Source: Litorimonas cladophorae (GTDB lineage Bacteria > Pseudomonadota > Alphaproteobacteria > Caulobacterales > Maricaulaceae). Taken from it: a stretch of DNA of 64,000 nt. This document shows positions 8,425 through 19,322 of the stretch, in pieces. The notes beneath the pieces are model-generated. The model was not told where the DNA came from. It did no database searches and saw only the letters and a list, made by a program, of their open reading frames with translations. How positions within the stretch are numbered: the first letter of the stretch is position 1; each line of letters starts with the position of its first letter. The stretch is from positions 806,001-870,000 of the forward strand of contig NZ_BMYV01000002.1 of the NCBI RefSeq assembly GCF_014652455.1. Reading direction: 5' to 3'. The position numbers and the translations under genes were made by a program.

Positions 8425-9489
8425 ATGTCTCGCAGCGCGAATATTTGGGACGACATCACCGCCGCCAGCGCCAATCGCATCCTTATGTTGGACGGCGCGA
8501 TGGGTACGATGTTGCAAAAACAACAGCTTGAAGAGGAAGACTTTCGCGGTTCGCGTTTCGCTGATTGGCCGAGCCCCCTAAAAGGGAACAATGACCTCCT
8601 GGTGCTGACGAAACCCGAGGCTGTGCGGTCTGTCCATGATGCGTTTTTGGCGGCGGGTGCCGATTTGATTGAAACAAATTCTTTCAATGCGACATCCATT
8701 AGTCAGGATGATTATGGCATGGCAGAGCTTGCGCCAGAAATCGCACGCGCTTCGGCTTTGGTGGCGCGCGCCGCTGCGGATGCTTGGACCGAAAAGACCC
8801 CCGAAAAACCTAGGGCCGTTTTGGGCTCGATTGGCCCTATGAATAAAACTCTCTCTATTTCGCCAAAGGTCGAAGACCCAGGTTACCGCGACGTGACTTT
8901 TGATGAAGTCAAAGACGCATATATCGAACAGATCACAGCCATTATAGATATCGTAGATGCGATTTTGATTGAGACCGTTTTCGACACGTTAAACTGCAAG
9001 GCCGCTATCGCCGCATGCAGGGAAACTTTCGTTGCGGTGGGCTATGAAAAGCCAATTATTATTTCTGGCACGATTACCGACCGGTCTGGCCGCACGCTGT
9101 CGGGTCAAACCGCAGAGGCGTTCTATATCTCGATTGCCCATGCCAAACCTTGGGCCGTGGGATTGAATTGCGCGCTGGGCGCAGATGAAATGCGCCCGCA
9201 TATTGAAGCCATTAGTCGCGTCGCCGAAACCCGCGTTATTGCTTTCCCAAATGCGGGTCTGCCAAATGCGTTTGGTGAGTATGACGAAAGCCCCGCCGAT
9301 ATGACAGCTCAGATTGCGCCGTGGATTGAGGGCGGGGTTGTCAATATTCTGGGCGGGTGTTGCGGGACAACGCCAGACCACATCGCCGCGATTGCAAAAG
9401 CTGCTGCGACAGGCACACCACGCGTACCTGTCGGGCCAAAGCCCACATTGCGCCTGTCTGGCCTCGAACCTTTTCAGATTGCTGTCTAG
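8425..9489 (+). CDS. metH: methionine synthase, homocysteine-binding half (MetH N-terminal part)
   Basis: A 354-residue protein that is only the homocysteine/zinc barrel of MetH. The zinc ligands are visible: Cys249 (GLNCALG) and Cys312-Cys313 ([10 protein letters not shown]), matching the spacing in full-length MetH. It starts with [11 protein letters not shown], typical of the family, and has AGGAG upstream of the ATG. A -10 hexamer TATAAT lies at 8358-8363. It ends in a TAG followed by a single codon and the ATG of the C-terminal half, in the same frame. The two proteins together would transfer the methyl group of methyltetrahydrofolate to homocysteine through cobalamin. Confidence 0.95.
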   Translation: MSRSANIWDDITAASANRILMLDGAMGTMLQKQQLEEEDFRGSRFADWPSPLKGNNDLLVLTKPEAVRSVHDAFLAAGADLIETNSFNATSISQDDYGMAELAPEIARASALVARAAADAWTEKTPEKPRAVLGSIGPMNKTLSISPKVEDPGYRDVTFDEVKDAYIEQITAIIDIVDAILIETVFDTLNCKAAIAACRETFVAVGYEKPIIISGTITDRSGRTLSGQTAEAFYISIAHAKPWAVGLNCALGADEMRPHIEAISRVAETRVIAFPNAGLPNAFGEYDESPADMTAQIAPWIEGGVVNILGGCCGTTPDHIAAIAKAAATGTPRVPVGPKPTLRLSGLEPFQIAV

Positions 9490-9492
9490 CTT

Positions 9493-12129
9493 ATGTCCAA
9501 CTCCGCAACACAATTTATCAATATCGGTGAGCGTACAAACGTTGCTGGCTCCGCTCGGTTTAAAAAACTGATTGTCAATAATGACTTTGAGAAGGCGCTG
9601 TCTGTCGCGCGTCAACAAGTCGAAAGCGGCGCGCAAATCATTGACGTGAATATGGACGATGGCTTGATTGATGGCGCAGAGGCCATGACGCGCTTCTTGC
9701 AGTTAATGGCGGGTGAACCTGATATTTCCCGTGTCCCCGTGATGATCGACAGTTCCAAATGGGAGGTCCTCGAAGCAGGCCTGAAATGCGTGCAGGGCAA
9801 AGCTGTCGTGAACTCGATTTCCATGAAGGAAGGCGAGGCGGAGTTTTTAGCGCATGCGCGCAAAGTTAGAGATTTGGGTGCCGCTGCCGTCATCATGGCC
9901 TTTGACGAAGAAGGCCAAGCTGAAACCGCAGACCATAAATTTGAAATTTGCGAGCGGGCTTACAATTTGCTCGTCAATGAAGTCGATTTCCCGCCTGAAG
10001 ATATTATTTTTGATCCAAATATTTTTGCGGTCGCGACGGGTATTGAGGAGCATAATGATTACGCTGTCGCGTTTTTTGATGCCTGCAAACGTATCAAGGC
10101 GAACTTGCCGCATGCGCGGATATCTGGCGGCCTATCAAATGTCAGTTTTGCATTTCGCGGTAATAATGTCCTTCGTGAAGCCATGCATTCGGTGTTCCTA
10201 TATCACGCTATCCCAGCGGGTTTGGACATGGCGATTGTCAATGCGGGCCAATTGACGATTTACGATGACATTCCAGATGAACTGCGCGAGCGCGTAGAAG
10301 ACGTGATCTTAAACCGTCGTCCTGACGCGACGGATCGCTTGTTAGAGGTTGCCGATAAATACAAAGGTGATGGTAAAGCCAAAGCCCATGTTGTCGATTT
10401 AGAATGGCGAAAGCTGCCCGTTGAGAAGCGCCTCGAACACGCGTTAGTCCGCGGGATCACAGACTTTATTGTCGCCGATACCGAGGAAGCCCGGCTTTCT
10501 GCAGAACGTCCATTGCATGTCATCGAGGGCCCCTTGATGGCGGGAATGAACGTCGTTGGCGATCTCTTTGGCGCAGGTAAAATGTTCCTGCCGCAAGTCG
10601 TGAAATCCGCGCGCGTGATGAAGGCGTCTGTCGCCCATCTTCTGCCCTTTATGGAGGAAGAGAAGGAATTACTGGGTACAGCTGGGACGTCGAACGGCCG
10701 TATTCTTATGGCGACAGTGAAGGGCGATGTGCACGATATTGGGAAAAACATCGTGGGCGTAGTCTTGCAATGCAACGGATATGATGTCGTCGATTTAGGC
10801 GTCATGGTGCCATGCGATAAAATCTTGGATGCGGCGGTCGAACATAATGTCGACATGGTGGGTCTTTCTGGTTTGATTACACCAAGCCTAGACGAGATGG
10901 TTTATGTGGGCAAAGAAATGCAACGTCGCGGTATGACAATGCCGCTGCTTATCGGTGGAGCGACGACATCCAAGACGCATACGGCGGTGAAGATCGAACC
11001 AGCCTATGAAGCGGGTCCGACGGTTTATGTGACAGATGCCAGTCGTGCGGTTGGCGTTGTTGGTAAGTTGCTGGGCGATACGTCCGCAGACTATACATTC
11101 GACATTCGCAGTGAGTATGAAAAAGCGCGAGCGGCGCACCAACGTGGACAATCGGCCAAATCGCGTCTGACACTCAAGGAGGCGCGGGATAATCCTTGGA
11201 CTACGAATTGGGCGAACTATACGCCGCCAAAGCCGACGTTCCTCGGTACGAAAACACTGACGAATTATCCGCTCGAGAAGTTGCGTGATTTCATTGATTG
11301 GACGCCTTTCTTTGCGACGTGGGAATTGAAAGGGCGCTATCCAGCTATTCTTGAAAACGAGCGCTATGGTGAAGCCGCGCGGGATCTATTTGAAGACGCT
11401 CAAGCGATGTTAGATCAAATGATTGCTGAAAAATGGGTAGCCGCGAATGGTGTTTTTGGTTTCTGGCCCGCAGGACAAAATGGAGACGATGTGCGCGTGT
11501 ACAAAGACGCGTCCCGCACCGAAACATTGACGCAATTCCACGGGCTAAGACAGCAAATTTCTAAGGGCAGTCAGGACAAACCCAATTTCTGCATTTCTGA
11601 TTTTTGCGCTCCGACTGATGATTATATTGGTGGATTTGCTGTTACGGCTGGGTTGGGTGAATCAGCAAAGTCAAAGGCGTTTGAAGAGGCGGGTGACGAC
11701 TATAATTCTATCCTATTTAAAGCCTTATGTGATCGATTGGCCGAAGCCTTTGCGGAGCATTTGCACCAACGCGTGCGCCGTGAATTTTGGGGCTATGCGC
11801 CCGATGAAACGGCAAGCGGCGATGAGCTGATTGCAGAGAAATACGCAGGTATTCGCCCCGCCCCGGGTTATCCTGCGCAGCCAGATCATACGGAGAAAGC
11901 AGCGCTTTTTAATATCTTAGATGTCACGAAGGAGACTGGCATTGAGTTGACACAAAGTTTTGCCATGCATCCTGCCAGTTCGGTGTCGGGGATTTATTTC
12001 TCTCACCCTGACTCAGTTTATTTCGGCGTTGGAAAGATCGAGAAAGACCAGGTTGAAGACTACGCTCGACGTAAGGAAATGAGCGTTGATGACGTAGAGC
12101 GCTGGCTTGCTCCCATCCTGAATTACTAG
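9493..12129 (+). CDS. metH: methionine synthase, folate/B12/reactivation part (MetH C-terminal part)
   Basis: An 878-residue protein carrying the remaining MetH domains. They are the pterin-binding barrel ([20 protein letters not shown], residues 8-280), the B12 cap and binding domain with the ligand motif D412-x-H414-x-x-G417 ([10 protein letters not shown]), and the AdoMet reactivation domain with [12 protein letters not shown] near residue 787. The homocysteine domain is absent and supplied by the preceding gene. There is no visible ribosome site before the ATG at 9493, so translation probably depends on the upstream gene. Splitting of MetH at this boundary is known in other alphaproteobacteria. 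Confidence 0.96.
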   Translation: MSNSATQFINIGERTNVAGSARFKKLIVNNDFEKALSVARQQVESGAQIIDVNMDDGLIDGAEAMTRFLQLMAGEPDISRVPVMIDSSKWEVLEAGLKCVQGKAVVNSISMKEGEAEFLAHARKVRDLGAAAVIMAFDEEGQAETADHKFEICERAYNLLVNEVDFPPEDIIFDPNIFAVATGIEEHNDYAVAFFDACKRIKANLPHARISGGLSNVSFAFRGNNVLREAMHSVFLYHAIPAGLDMAIVNAGQLTIYDDIPDELRERVEDVILNRRPDATDRLLEVADKYKGDGKAKAHVVDLEWRKLPVEKRLEHALVRGITDFIVADTEEARLSAERPLHVIEGPLMAGMNVVGDLFGAGKMFLPQVVKSARVMKASVAHLLPFMEEEKELLGTAGTSNGRILMATVKGDVHDIGKNIVGVVLQCNGYDVVDLGVMVPCDKILDAAVEHNVDMVGLSGLITPSLDEMVYVGKEMQRRGMTMPLLIGGATTSKTHTAVKIEPAYEAGPTVYVTDASRAVGVVGKLLGDTSADYTFDIRSEYEKARAAHQRGQSAKSRLTLKEARDNPWTTNWANYTPPKPTFLGTKTLTNYPLEKLRDFIDWTPFFATWELKGRYPAILENERYGEAARDLFEDAQAMLDQMIAEKWVAANGVFGFWPAGQNGDDVRVYKDASRTETLTQFHGLRQQISKGSQDKPNFCISDFCAPTDDYIGGFAVTAGLGESAKSKAFEEAGDDYNSILFKALCDRLAEAFAEHLHQRVRREFWGYAPDETASGDELIAEKYAGIRPAPGYPAQPDHTEKAALFNILDVTKETGIELTQSFAMHPASSVSGIYFSHPDSVYFGVGKIEKDQVEDYARRKEMSVDDVERWLAPILNY

Positions 12130-12150
12130 GAACTCTTGGGTCAAAAAATA

Positions 12151-12185
12151 GAAGCCCCGCATATTTGCGGGGCTTCTTTGTTATT
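12151..12185. terminator. bidirectional rho-independent terminator between metH and degP
   Basis: Perfect 10-base stem GAAGCCCCGC/GCGGGGCTTC (12151-12160 and 12167-12176) with a six-base loop. It is followed by TTTGTTATT on the plus strand. On the minus strand the opposite side reads TATTTTTTG. The element therefore serves both convergent transcripts. Confidence 0.92.
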
Positions 12186-12194
12186 GGATTGCGG

Positions 12195-13628
12195 TTACTT
12201 TACCGCGAGATACAGATTGCGACCTTGCCGTTCGATCCGCAATGCATATGGGCCTTCTTCACCTTTGATGGCATCTTCGAAATCGTCCAAGTCACTGATG
12301 TCGGTGCGACCGATGCGTCGGATGACGTCACCTTTTTGAAGTCCTGCGCGCGCCGCACGTGAGCCGCGTTCTACCGACATAATATAGACGCCATCATCGC
12401 CGCCTCGTAATTCGAGATCATCTGGAATATTGGAGACTTCCGCTCCATCGAAGGCTTCCAGAGTAGCGGGTTCAGCGTCCCCGTAACGACTATCGGGCGA
12501 TGATGTTTCATCTTCGTCATCGGGCATTTCCGCAATGCCGATCCGCGTCGTTCGGCGTTTTCCATCGCGCAGGAATGTCACGTCGGCACGAGTGCCCGGT
12601 TTGAGAAGGCCGACCAGATTTCGCAAATCATTGCTGTCGAGAATTTCCTCGCCGTTGAAAGCAATTACGATGTCACCTTCTTCCAACCCAGCCTTTTCCG
12701 CAGGGGTGCCTGCGCCCACGTCAGAGACGAGCGCACCATCCATAGATTTTAGACCAAGGCCTTCACGAAGCGCGGGTGTGACGTTTTGGATCTGGACGCC
12801 GATCCGTCCGCGTTTGACCTCGCCGTTTTCACGCAATTGTTCGATAACATTTTTGACGGTGCGAACAGGCACCGCAAAACCGATGCCGTTATTTCCGCCC
12901 GAACGCGAGACAATGGCCGTATTGATGCCAATTAATTCGCCCTTGGAATTGACGAGCGCTCCGCCGGAATTGCCCGGGTTAATGGAGGCGTCAGTCTGGA
13001 TATAGTTGGAATAATTGTCACCAGAGCGTTGGTCGCGGCCCAAGGCTGAAATAATGCCCGACGTCACGGTGGAGGACAAACCAAATGGATTGCCGACAGC
13101 AATCACATAATCGCCGACACGGGCTTCGCCTGTATTGGCAAGGCGTAATTCCGTGAGGTCTCTGGCATCAATTTTCAACAAGGCCAAATCAGTCTTCGGG
13201 TCGGCCCCGACCAATTCGGCTTCGACTTCACGGCGATCATTAAGTGTGACCATGATTTCGTCGGCGTCTTTAATGACGTGGTTGTTTGTGATGATCAGGC
13301 CTTTGCTAGCATCATAAATAACGCCTGAACCCAAACCTCCTCGCGGGCCGCGGTTGTTCGGGGACATACGGCCGCCGAAAAATCGCTCCATTAATTCCTG
13401 TTCCGGGGAGGACGTCGTGTTTTCTGGTGCCTCTTGTAGTGTCTGGATCGACACAACGGCGGGTGTCACACGTTCTAACAACGGGGCCATGGTCAGAACG
13501 CCGCGCACCGGATCAACGGTCATCGCTTGCGAACGTGTGTTGGTCTGCGCATCGGCATTTGATTGTAGGGCGAGGGGGGATGCGAGGAGGGCGAGTGCCG
13601 CCGCGCCAAGCAATAAAGGTCTTTTCAT
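12195..13628 (-). CDS. degP: Do-family periplasmic serine protease (DegP/HtrA)
   Basis: A 477-residue periplasmic protease/chaperone with a signal peptide (residues 1 to about 27). A trypsin-like domain carries the triad His117 (TNNHVIK), Asp147 (KTDLALL) and Ser221 (NPGNSGGAL), and two PDZ domains follow (about 270-365 and 395-477). The ATG at 13628 was chosen because AGGA lies upstream and it begins the signal peptide; an upstream in-frame start would add nine residues. It degrades or refolds damaged envelope proteins. The gene is single, with a terminator on its 3' side. Confidence 0.94.
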   Translation of the reverse strand: MKRPLLLGAAALALLASPLALQSNADAQTNTRSQAMTVDPVRGVLTMAPLLERVTPAVVSIQTLQEAPENTTSSPEQELMERFFGGRMSPNNRGPRGGLGSGVIYDASKGLIITNNHVIKDADEIMVTLNDRREVEAELVGADPKTDLALLKIDARDLTELRLANTGEARVGDYVIAVGNPFGLSSTVTSGIISALGRDQRSGDNYSNYIQTDASINPGNSGGALVNSKGELIGINTAIVSRSGGNNGIGFAVPVRTVKNVIEQLRENGEVKRGRIGVQIQNVTPALREGLGLKSMDGALVSDVGAGTPAEKAGLEEGDIVIAFNGEEILDSNDLRNLVGLLKPGTRADVTFLRDGKRRTTRIGIAEMPDDEDETSSPDSRYGDAEPATLEAFDGAEVSNIPDDLELRGGDDGVYIMSVERGSRAARAGLQKGDVIRRIGRTDISDLDDFEDAIKGEEGPYALRIERQGRNLYLAVK

Positions 13629-13788
13629 GGTCGGGTCCTTCGTGACTGACTTCATCTGGGACCGATTTGGGACTCTTATCCGTTATAGGCAATATCTGCC
13701 CGCAGAATCTAAACATGAATTAATTGTGACCGACTGGTAACGATTGGCGAACCTTATCGCTCACAGCCTGTCACGAAACTCCTGATTT

Positions 13789-13960
13789 TGCTATAAACTG
13801 GAACCGTCCGCGCATTGGAAACCTTCAACGGGTACCAAATTAAAAGTTTTGTTTTAGGCCGCTACAAGACACGGGGAAGTGCTCAATGATGCACTGGGTC
13901 CTGCAGACGCGGCGCTCTCGCGCCCAGCCTCACTGTCTTTAGAGTCAAAAAGACAGCGCC
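13789..13960 (+). other. candidate small structured RNA in a 500-base gene-free stretch
   Basis: No convincing protein gene lies in 13629-14135. An extended -10 (TGCTATAAA, 13789-13797) has no good -35. Downstream are three compact inverted repeats: AGTGC/GCACT (13878-13882, 13891-13895), GGCGC-TCTC-GCGCC (13911-13924) and CTGTCTTT/AAAGACAG (13933-13940, 13949-13956). GGCGCT at 13911 can instead pair with AGCGCC at 13955, enclosing the last hairpin, so two folds compete. I do not recognise a known RNA family. The region may equally be the 5' leader of the release-factor-like gene at 14136. Confidence 0.3.
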
Positions 13961-14135
13961 ACTTTATCTTATGTCCATAAGAGCTATAGCGACACAACTA
14001 TCATGCACGTGGTGTTTATCAATTTCCCCAAATAAGCGTCACGGCATTGAAATGCAGAAGTTTTTAAACCCATAAAAGCTGGATTGATCTCCTTTTATCG
14101 ATTTTTTCCCAGCGCGAGGTCAAACCTGTTATCCA

Positions 14136-14675
14136 ATGCGGATGTCGGCGAGTTTCCATATTCAAAAAACGTCATTGCCCCATCGAGATGCTTTGCTCGC
14201 ATTGGATGATGAGGCTCTGCTGCGGCAGTGTCGCCAAGAAACCTATCGCGCGTCAGGGCCTGGGGGCCAGCATCGGAACAAAACAGATTCGGCTGTTCGA
14301 TTGTCTTTGTTCGACGGGCAGATCCTTGCGTCGTGCGCGGATCATCGGTCCCAACATCGCAACCGCGTCGAGGCTCTACGGCGGTTGCGTTTGACTCTTG
14401 CGCTTGAGTTACGGTGCGCCCTTGCGGAAGATCTTTCCACCGAAGTCTGGACCGGGTCTTGGGCTTTGGGACGTAAGGACCGTCGCTACGCTGCGTTCAT
14501 CGCCTATGTGTTGGATGTACTGGCCAATCATGATTGGGCCGTAGGTATTGCCGCGGCGGGGTTAGGTGTTTCCACCGGGAAATTAATCCGGGTTCTGGCA
14601 CAAGATCCACAGACTTGGAATGTGGTCAATCAAGCCCGCAAGAAAATTGATCTCGTCAACCTTAGACGTCCCTGA
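14136..14675 (+). CDS. release-factor-like protein with GGQ domain
   Basis: A 179-residue protein with the catalytic loop GPGGQHRNK near residues 41-49, the signature of class I release factors and ArfB-type rescue factors that hydrolyse peptidyl-tRNA. It lacks the stop-codon-recognition domains of PrfA/PrfB. The tail is mostly helical and less basic than ArfB's, so it fits the broader 'peptide chain release factor-like' group; a ribosome-rescue role is inference. In-frame ATG codons at 14136 and 14142 are both possible. About 65 bases separate it from the CBS gene. Confidence 0.82.
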   Translation: MRMSASFHIQKTSLPHRDALLALDDEALLRQCRQETYRASGPGGQHRNKTDSAVRLSLFDGQILASCADHRSQHRNRVEALRRLRLTLALELRCALAEDLSTEVWTGSWALGRKDRRYAAFIAYVLDVLANHDWAVGIAAAGLGVSTGKLIRVLAQDPQTWNVVNQARKKIDLVNLRRP

Positions 14676-14742
14676 TCAGATAATTTGGTCGAGTTTGGAC
14701 AGACTGCCGCCAATGTGGTAAACTTAGAGTGGAGGATAATTT

Positions 14743-15174
14743 ATGACGATTAAGAGTATTTTAGACGCCAAAAGCCATGACATATATTCCGTCTCGCACG
14801 GCGCGAAGCTCCGCGAGGCTATAGCTCTGCTCAATGAAAAAAATGTCGGTGTGGTTCTGATTACCGATGACGCTGGGAAATTAGCCGGAATTTTGTCTGA
14901 ACGCGATATTGTGCGGCGATCCCTGTTGCAAGAAACAGGTTTCCGCGATGAGGCCGTAACGAAATCAATGACCAAGGATGTATTTACCGTTGGACCAGAT
15001 GCAACTGTTGATGATGTCATGGAAATCATGACGACGTCCCGCATCCGTCACGTGCCCGTCCTTGACGGTGACAAAATCACGGGCGTGATCTCCATTGGGG
15101 ATGTGGTCAAACGTAAAATCGCTGACGCGGAGAATGAAGCGGCCGCGATGCGAGATTATATCACTGCGGGATAA
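14743..15174 (+). CDS. two-CBS-domain protein
   Basis: A 143-residue soluble protein consisting of a pair of CBS motifs forming one Bateman module. The first runs over about residues 8-62 (GAKLREAIALLNEKNVGVV, then GILSERDIVRR) and the second over about 73-130 (VTKSMTKDVFTVGPD, SRIRHVPVLDG, GVISIGDVVK). Such modules bind adenine nucleotides and usually regulate a partner; no catalytic domain is attached. GGAGGATA just upstream of the ATG at 14743 supports the start. The partner is unknown. Confidence 0.9.
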   Translation: MTIKSILDAKSHDIYSVSHGAKLREAIALLNEKNVGVVLITDDAGKLAGILSERDIVRRSLLQETGFRDEAVTKSMTKDVFTVGPDATVDDVMEIMTTSRIRHVPVLDGDKITGVISIGDVVKRKIADAENEAAAMRDYITAG

Positions 15175-15216
15175 ACGCCCCTATCGTTGTTAAGGTCGGG
15201 TCCCTATATCTGGCCT

Positions 15217-15642
15217 ATGTTTGACGACCTTTATAATGCTGATATTTTAGGCCTTTCCGCGACGTTGAAAAATGCGGCCTTGGATGCGCCTGATGGGACA
15301 GCGCGGAAAGTTTCGAAACTTTGCGGTTCTTGGCTGGAGATCGATTTGAAGATCGACGATGGCGTCGTCACCGATTGTGCCATGCGCGTTCAAGCCTGTG
15401 CCTTGGGCCAAGCGAGTGCTGCGATTTTGAAAGCGTCGATAATCGGGGCGAATTTGGAAGAGCTCGTTGTAGCGCGGGATGGTTTACGTGCGATGTTGAG
15501 AGACGGCGGCGATCCTCCTGCTGGGCGATTTGCCAGACTTTCTCTCTTGGCAGGTGTCGCGGCCTATCTTGCACGTCATACGTCGACCCTCTTAGCGTTT
15601 GAGGCGGCCGTTCTGGCATTCGAGGCCGAAGGCCAGAAATAA
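15217..15642 (+). CDS. iron-sulfur cluster scaffold-like protein (NifU N-terminal family)
   Basis: A 141-residue protein of the IscU/NifU-N fold. Conserved features include the N-terminal YNADIL segment, the region around LCGSWLEIDLKIDDG, and two Cys in CAMRVQACALG where IscU-type scaffolds keep cluster ligands. The ATG at 15217 was preferred to an upstream in-frame codon because the family begins with the MFDDLYN-type segment. It may scaffold or carry Fe-S clusters; the isc or suf genes are not in this window. yidD follows after about 115 bases. Confidence 0.82.
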   Translation: MFDDLYNADILGLSATLKNAALDAPDGTARKVSKLCGSWLEIDLKIDDGVVTDCAMRVQACALGQASAAILKASIIGANLEELVVARDGLRAMLRDGGDPPAGRFARLSLLAGVAAYLARHTSTLLAFEAAVLAFEAEGQK

Positions 15643-15756
15643 TGTGGACAGTGAAACCTATTCCGCTCTAGTTTATAGACCTGTTTCAGGAGGCATCGTC
15701 GCCAAATTCATGCGAGATTTTTTTAAGATATCCGATCAGATGAACAGGGACTAACC

Positions 15757-16065
15757 ATGTCCGTTCTTTCAAAACTCGTCAGTTTTCCGATGCTCTTGGC
15801 TTTGGCGATATACAAGATATTCATTTCGCCGGTTCTGTTTTTCTTTGGTGTACGATGTCGGCATGAACCCTCTTGTTCGAGTTATTCAAAACAGGCTATT
15901 TTAGAACACGGCCCGTGGTATGGCGGGTGGATGACCCTTGCGCGACTGCTACGGTGTCAGCCTTGGGGGACGACTGGGGTTGATAATGTGCCCGAAAACA
16001 TTACCACACCGCCTTTATATGCCCCTTGGCGCGTAGCCTTGTGGACAAAGACAAACTCGGAATAA
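15757..16065 (+). CDS. yidD: membrane protein insertion efficiency factor YidD
   Basis: A 102-residue protein with an N-terminal amphipathic or membrane-embedded helix ([15 protein letters not shown]) and the family signature [19 protein letters not shown], followed by RLLRCQPWG. Length and motif order match YidD. It assists insertion of proteins into the inner membrane, working with YidC. It lies four bases before thrS and could be cotranscribed with it. Confidence 0.95.
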   Translation: MSVLSKLVSFPMLLALAIYKIFISPVLFFFGVRCRHEPSCSSYSKQAILEHGPWYGGWMTLARLLRCQPWGTTGVDNVPENITTPPLYAPWRVALWTKTNSE

Positions 16066-16069
16066 AACA

Positions 16070-18001
16070 ATGGTCACTTTGACATTCCCAGATGGTGCAG
16101 CGCGCGAATATAAGGCGGGCACAACGGCAATGGAGGTGGCGAAGTCCATCTCGAAAGGTCTCGCAAAACAGGTTCTCGCTGCGAAGCTAGATGGTGAGCT
16201 AGTCGATGCGTCCTTGCCAATTAATGCTGACGCTAAATTGGAACTGGTTACAGCGAAAGACCCAGAGGGGCTGGAGCTTATTCGTCATGATGCGTCGCAT
16301 GTTATGGCGGAAGCCGTCCAAGAATTATTCCCCGGCACACAGGTCACAATTGGCCCCGTCATTGAAAATGGCTTTTACTACGATTTTCACCGGGATGAGC
16401 CGATCAGCGAAGACGACTTTGCCGCGATTGAAAAGAAGATGGCGTTCATCATCAACCGGAATGACAAATTCGAACGTGTGGAAATGGACCGAAATGCGGC
16501 CATTAAAATGTTCCGCGAAATGGGCGAGGAATTCAAAGCTGAATTGATTGAGGATTTACCTGAATCTGAGACCATTACCGTTTACAAGCAGGGCAAGTGG
16601 TTTGACCTTTGCCGCGGGCCGCATCTGCCGAGCACAGGTAAGATTGGGAAGGCGTTCAAGTTGATGAAAGTCGCGGGCGCATATTGGCGTGGCGATTCGA
16701 ATAATCCACAACTTCAGCGGATCTACGGCACTGCTTGGGCATCCCAAGAAGATCTCGACGCGCATCTGAAACAGATCGAAGAGGCCGAAGCGCGGGATCA
16801 TCGTCGCTTGGGCCGTCAGCTCGGCTTGTTTCACTTCCAAGAGGAAGCTCAAGGTCAAGCGTTTTGGCATCCGAATGGCTGGACGCTCTACACAACTCTT
16901 ATGGCCTATATGTCCCGCCGTCAGCGTGAATATGGCTATCAGGAAATCAAGACACCGCAGCTCATGGACCGCAAGTTTTGGGAAGCGTCAGGCCATTGGG
17001 AAAAATATCGCGAAAATATGTTCGTCTGCGAAGTCGCGGAAGAGGACAAAGTTTTATCGCTCAAGCCAATGAACTGCCCCTGCCATATTCAGGTCTTCAA
17101 TTACGGCCAGAAGTCCTATCGCGATCTGCCACTACGCTTCGCTGAGTTCGGATCTTGTCACCGTTACGAGCCGTCGGGCGCGCTGCATGGCCTCATGCGC
17201 GTTCGCGGCTTTGTACAGGATGATGGACACATTTTCTGCAAACTTGATCAGGTGACGGAAGAGGTGAAAGGGTTCACCGAGCTTTTGAAATCTGTCTATG
17301 CCGACCTTGGGTTTGACGATGTGAAAGTGAAATTCTCCACACGTCCAGACACGCGAGTAGGATCCGATGAATATTGGGATAATGCGGAAGCCGCGCTCAG
17401 CGCCGCTGCCGATGCCTCCGGTTTGGAAGTCGAACTCAATGAAGGCGACGGCGCCTTTTACGGCCCAAAACTCGACTTTGTTTTGCGCGACGCTATCGGT
17501 CGAGAGTGGCAGGCTGGGACCATCCAACTTGATCCAAATATGCCAGAACGCCTTGGTGCGTCCTATATTGGCGACGATGACAAGAAGCATGCACCTGTTA
17601 TGTTGCACCGCGCCGTACTCGGGTCATTTGAACGTTTCCTGGGTATTTTGATCGAGAACTACGCGGGACGCTTCCCGCTGTGGCTTTCGCCTGTACAAGT
17701 CGTCATTGCGACTATCACTTCCGATGCAGATGACTACGCCAAAGAGGTTGTAGCTAAACTGAAAGCCGCGGGCCTGCGCGCTGAGATCGATACACGTAAT
17801 GAGAAGATAAATTACAAAATTCGCGAACTTTCCGCCGATCGAAAAATCCCTGTGATCGCCGTCGTGGGCCGCAAAGAGATGGAGGACGGCAAGCTTGCCA
17901 TTCGCCGCCTAGGCTCGCGTGACCAAACAATCCTCACGATTGAGGAGGCAATTGCCGCCTTATCAGATGAGGCGAAAGCTCCAGATCAGCAAAGAGGATA
18001 G
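16070..18001 (+). CDS. thrS: threonyl-tRNA synthetase
   Basis: A 643-residue class II synthetase of normal length. It has the N-terminal TGS domain (residues 1-60), the editing domain with [16 protein letters not shown] (the HxxxH-type site), the catalytic core with zinc-site MNCPCHIQ and motif 2 [20 protein letters not shown], motif 3 ([13 protein letters not shown]), and a C-terminal anticodon-binding domain. It charges tRNA-Thr in the cytoplasm. The start follows yidD by four bases and has no obvious ribosome site, which suggests coupling. Confidence 0.98.
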   Translation: MVTLTFPDGAAREYKAGTTAMEVAKSISKGLAKQVLAAKLDGELVDASLPINADAKLELVTAKDPEGLELIRHDASHVMAEAVQELFPGTQVTIGPVIENGFYYDFHRDEPISEDDFAAIEKKMAFIINRNDKFERVEMDRNAAIKMFREMGEEFKAELIEDLPESETITVYKQGKWFDLCRGPHLPSTGKIGKAFKLMKVAGAYWRGDSNNPQLQRIYGTAWASQEDLDAHLKQIEEAEARDHRRLGRQLGLFHFQEEAQGQAFWHPNGWTLYTTLMAYMSRRQREYGYQEIKTPQLMDRKFWEASGHWEKYRENMFVCEVAEEDKVLSLKPMNCPCHIQVFNYGQKSYRDLPLRFAEFGSCHRYEPSGALHGLMRVRGFVQDDGHIFCKLDQVTEEVKGFTELLKSVYADLGFDDVKVKFSTRPDTRVGSDEYWDNAEAALSAAADASGLEVELNEGDGAFYGPKLDFVLRDAIGREWQAGTIQLDPNMPERLGASYIGDDDKKHAPVMLHRAVLGSFERFLGILIENYAGRFPLWLSPVQVVIATITSDADDYAKEVVAKLKAAGLRAEIDTRNEKINYKIRELSADRKIPVIAVVGRKEMEDGKLAIRRLGSRDQTILTIEEAIAALSDEAKAPDQQRG

Positions 18002-18006
18002 ACGGT

Positions 18007-19245
18007 TTGGGCGCGTTAGTTAAAGGGTTCGACGGTCTCTCGCGAGGACTCCTCTTTCTTGGCGTTCTGCTTTTTCCTCTTCTGTCCATCGCGGGCGGGT
18101 TGGGGTTTCAGGCGGTGGGGTTCTTTCTTGGCATTTCGGCCATATTGGTCTGGGTGGCAGATCGATCGGGCGCAGCCTATTTGAGGTCTATCTGGCCAAT
18201 TTGCCTTTTAGCTTTCGTGCTTTGGGCGTGGTTGTCATCGCTTTGGAGTCCGTATGACGGTGACGTCATTGGCGGGAATGCCTCCATTCTTTTTATCCTG
18301 ACGCTCACATTACTATTCGTGCCTCTTGCGTTTCTTCGCCTTACCAAGCGATTGAGCGTGATCTTAACTTGGGCCCTGATCATCGGCAGTATAATCGGCG
18401 TTGCGATCATTTGGATTGACGCGGCCACTGGCTACGCGCTCTCCATTTGGGGTGACCCTGTCGCGCCTGGTGCTAATCCCGTTCAACGTCGCAGCGATGC
18501 AGAGATGAACCTAGGGCGCGGGCAAGTCAGCTACGCGTTACTCGCGTGGCCTGTAGCCGCTCTAATGATTGCAAAAATGAAGCGTGGCGTATGGTTGGCG
18601 ATCGCTTTGTTGATAGGTCTGGCTGTGTCGGCACAACTCAACAATCTTAGCATTGTCATTCCAGCGTTGGCGCTCTCTGCTGGCTTTGCGGGCTTTGCTT
18701 GGTGGCGACCGCGTTGGGGCGTTATTTTAGCCTTCTCTCTTGCCATCGCGAGTATTGTTTTCGCTCCACTACTTGGAATTTTCTCCAGCCTTTTTGATAT
18801 TGAGACCATGCGGAAAATTCCGCTGTCTTGGGAACATCGTCTGCGCATGTGGGCCTATAGCTGGGAGTTGATCCAGCAAACACCATGGATTGGCCATGGA
18901 TTTGATTCATCGCGTATTTATGATCAAGTAACGTTCCAAGCGCCTGACGGGCGCAACATTCCCGTGATTTCGATGCACCCCCACAATATTGGCCTACAGA
19001 TTTGGTTGGAGACAGGCTTGATAGGAGTCGTTTTAATGGTGGGGACTTTGGTCGCCTTGCTCGAAACATCATTAAAGACCTGCCAAAATTCTCTACAATC
19101 AATTGGGGTTGCAGGGCTTGTTTCAGCAACGGCGACTTGCAGTGCTGTGACAGTCGGCGTGTGGCAACATTGGTGGTGGGCGCTGATTGTACTGGCTGCG
19201 AGCATCATCATTTTATTGCGCTCTCAAGACGTGAACACCAGCTGA
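18007..19245 (+). CDS. O-antigen ligase/polymerase-family membrane protein
   Basis: A 412-residue protein with about ten to twelve hydrophobic helices. Near residue 300 is a loop with WIGHGFDSSRIYD, followed by HPHNIGLQIWLETG, the HxHN motif of the Wzy_C/O-antigen ligase superfamily. It would join or polymerise lipid-linked glycans at the periplasmic face. The TTG at 18007 was accepted because AGAGGAT lies about nine bases upstream; no ATG lies near. It follows thrS closely and opens the surface-glycan group. Ligase (WaaL) and polymerase (Wzy) cannot be separated from sequence alone. Confidence 0.85.
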   Translation: MGALVKGFDGLSRGLLFLGVLLFPLLSIAGGLGFQAVGFFLGISAILVWVADRSGAAYLRSIWPICLLAFVLWAWLSSLWSPYDGDVIGGNASILFILTLTLLFVPLAFLRLTKRLSVILTWALIIGSIIGVAIIWIDAATGYALSIWGDPVAPGANPVQRRSDAEMNLGRGQVSYALLAWPVAALMIAKMKRGVWLAIALLIGLAVSAQLNNLSIVIPALALSAGFAGFAWWRPRWGVILAFSLAIASIVFAPLLGIFSSLFDIETMRKIPLSWEHRLRMWAYSWELIQQTPWIGHGFDSSRIYDQVTFQAPDGRNIPVISMHPHNIGLQIWLETGLIGVVLMVGTLVALLETSLKTCQNSLQSIGVAGLVSATATCSAVTVGVWQHWWWALIVLAASIIILLRSQDVNTS

Positions 19246-19322
19246 ACTGAGTTTTGCAAAATATATTTTCCTTTACACTCATAGGCTTGGGCGCTTAAAG
19301 GTTCACTCTGGGGTCTGGCGCA

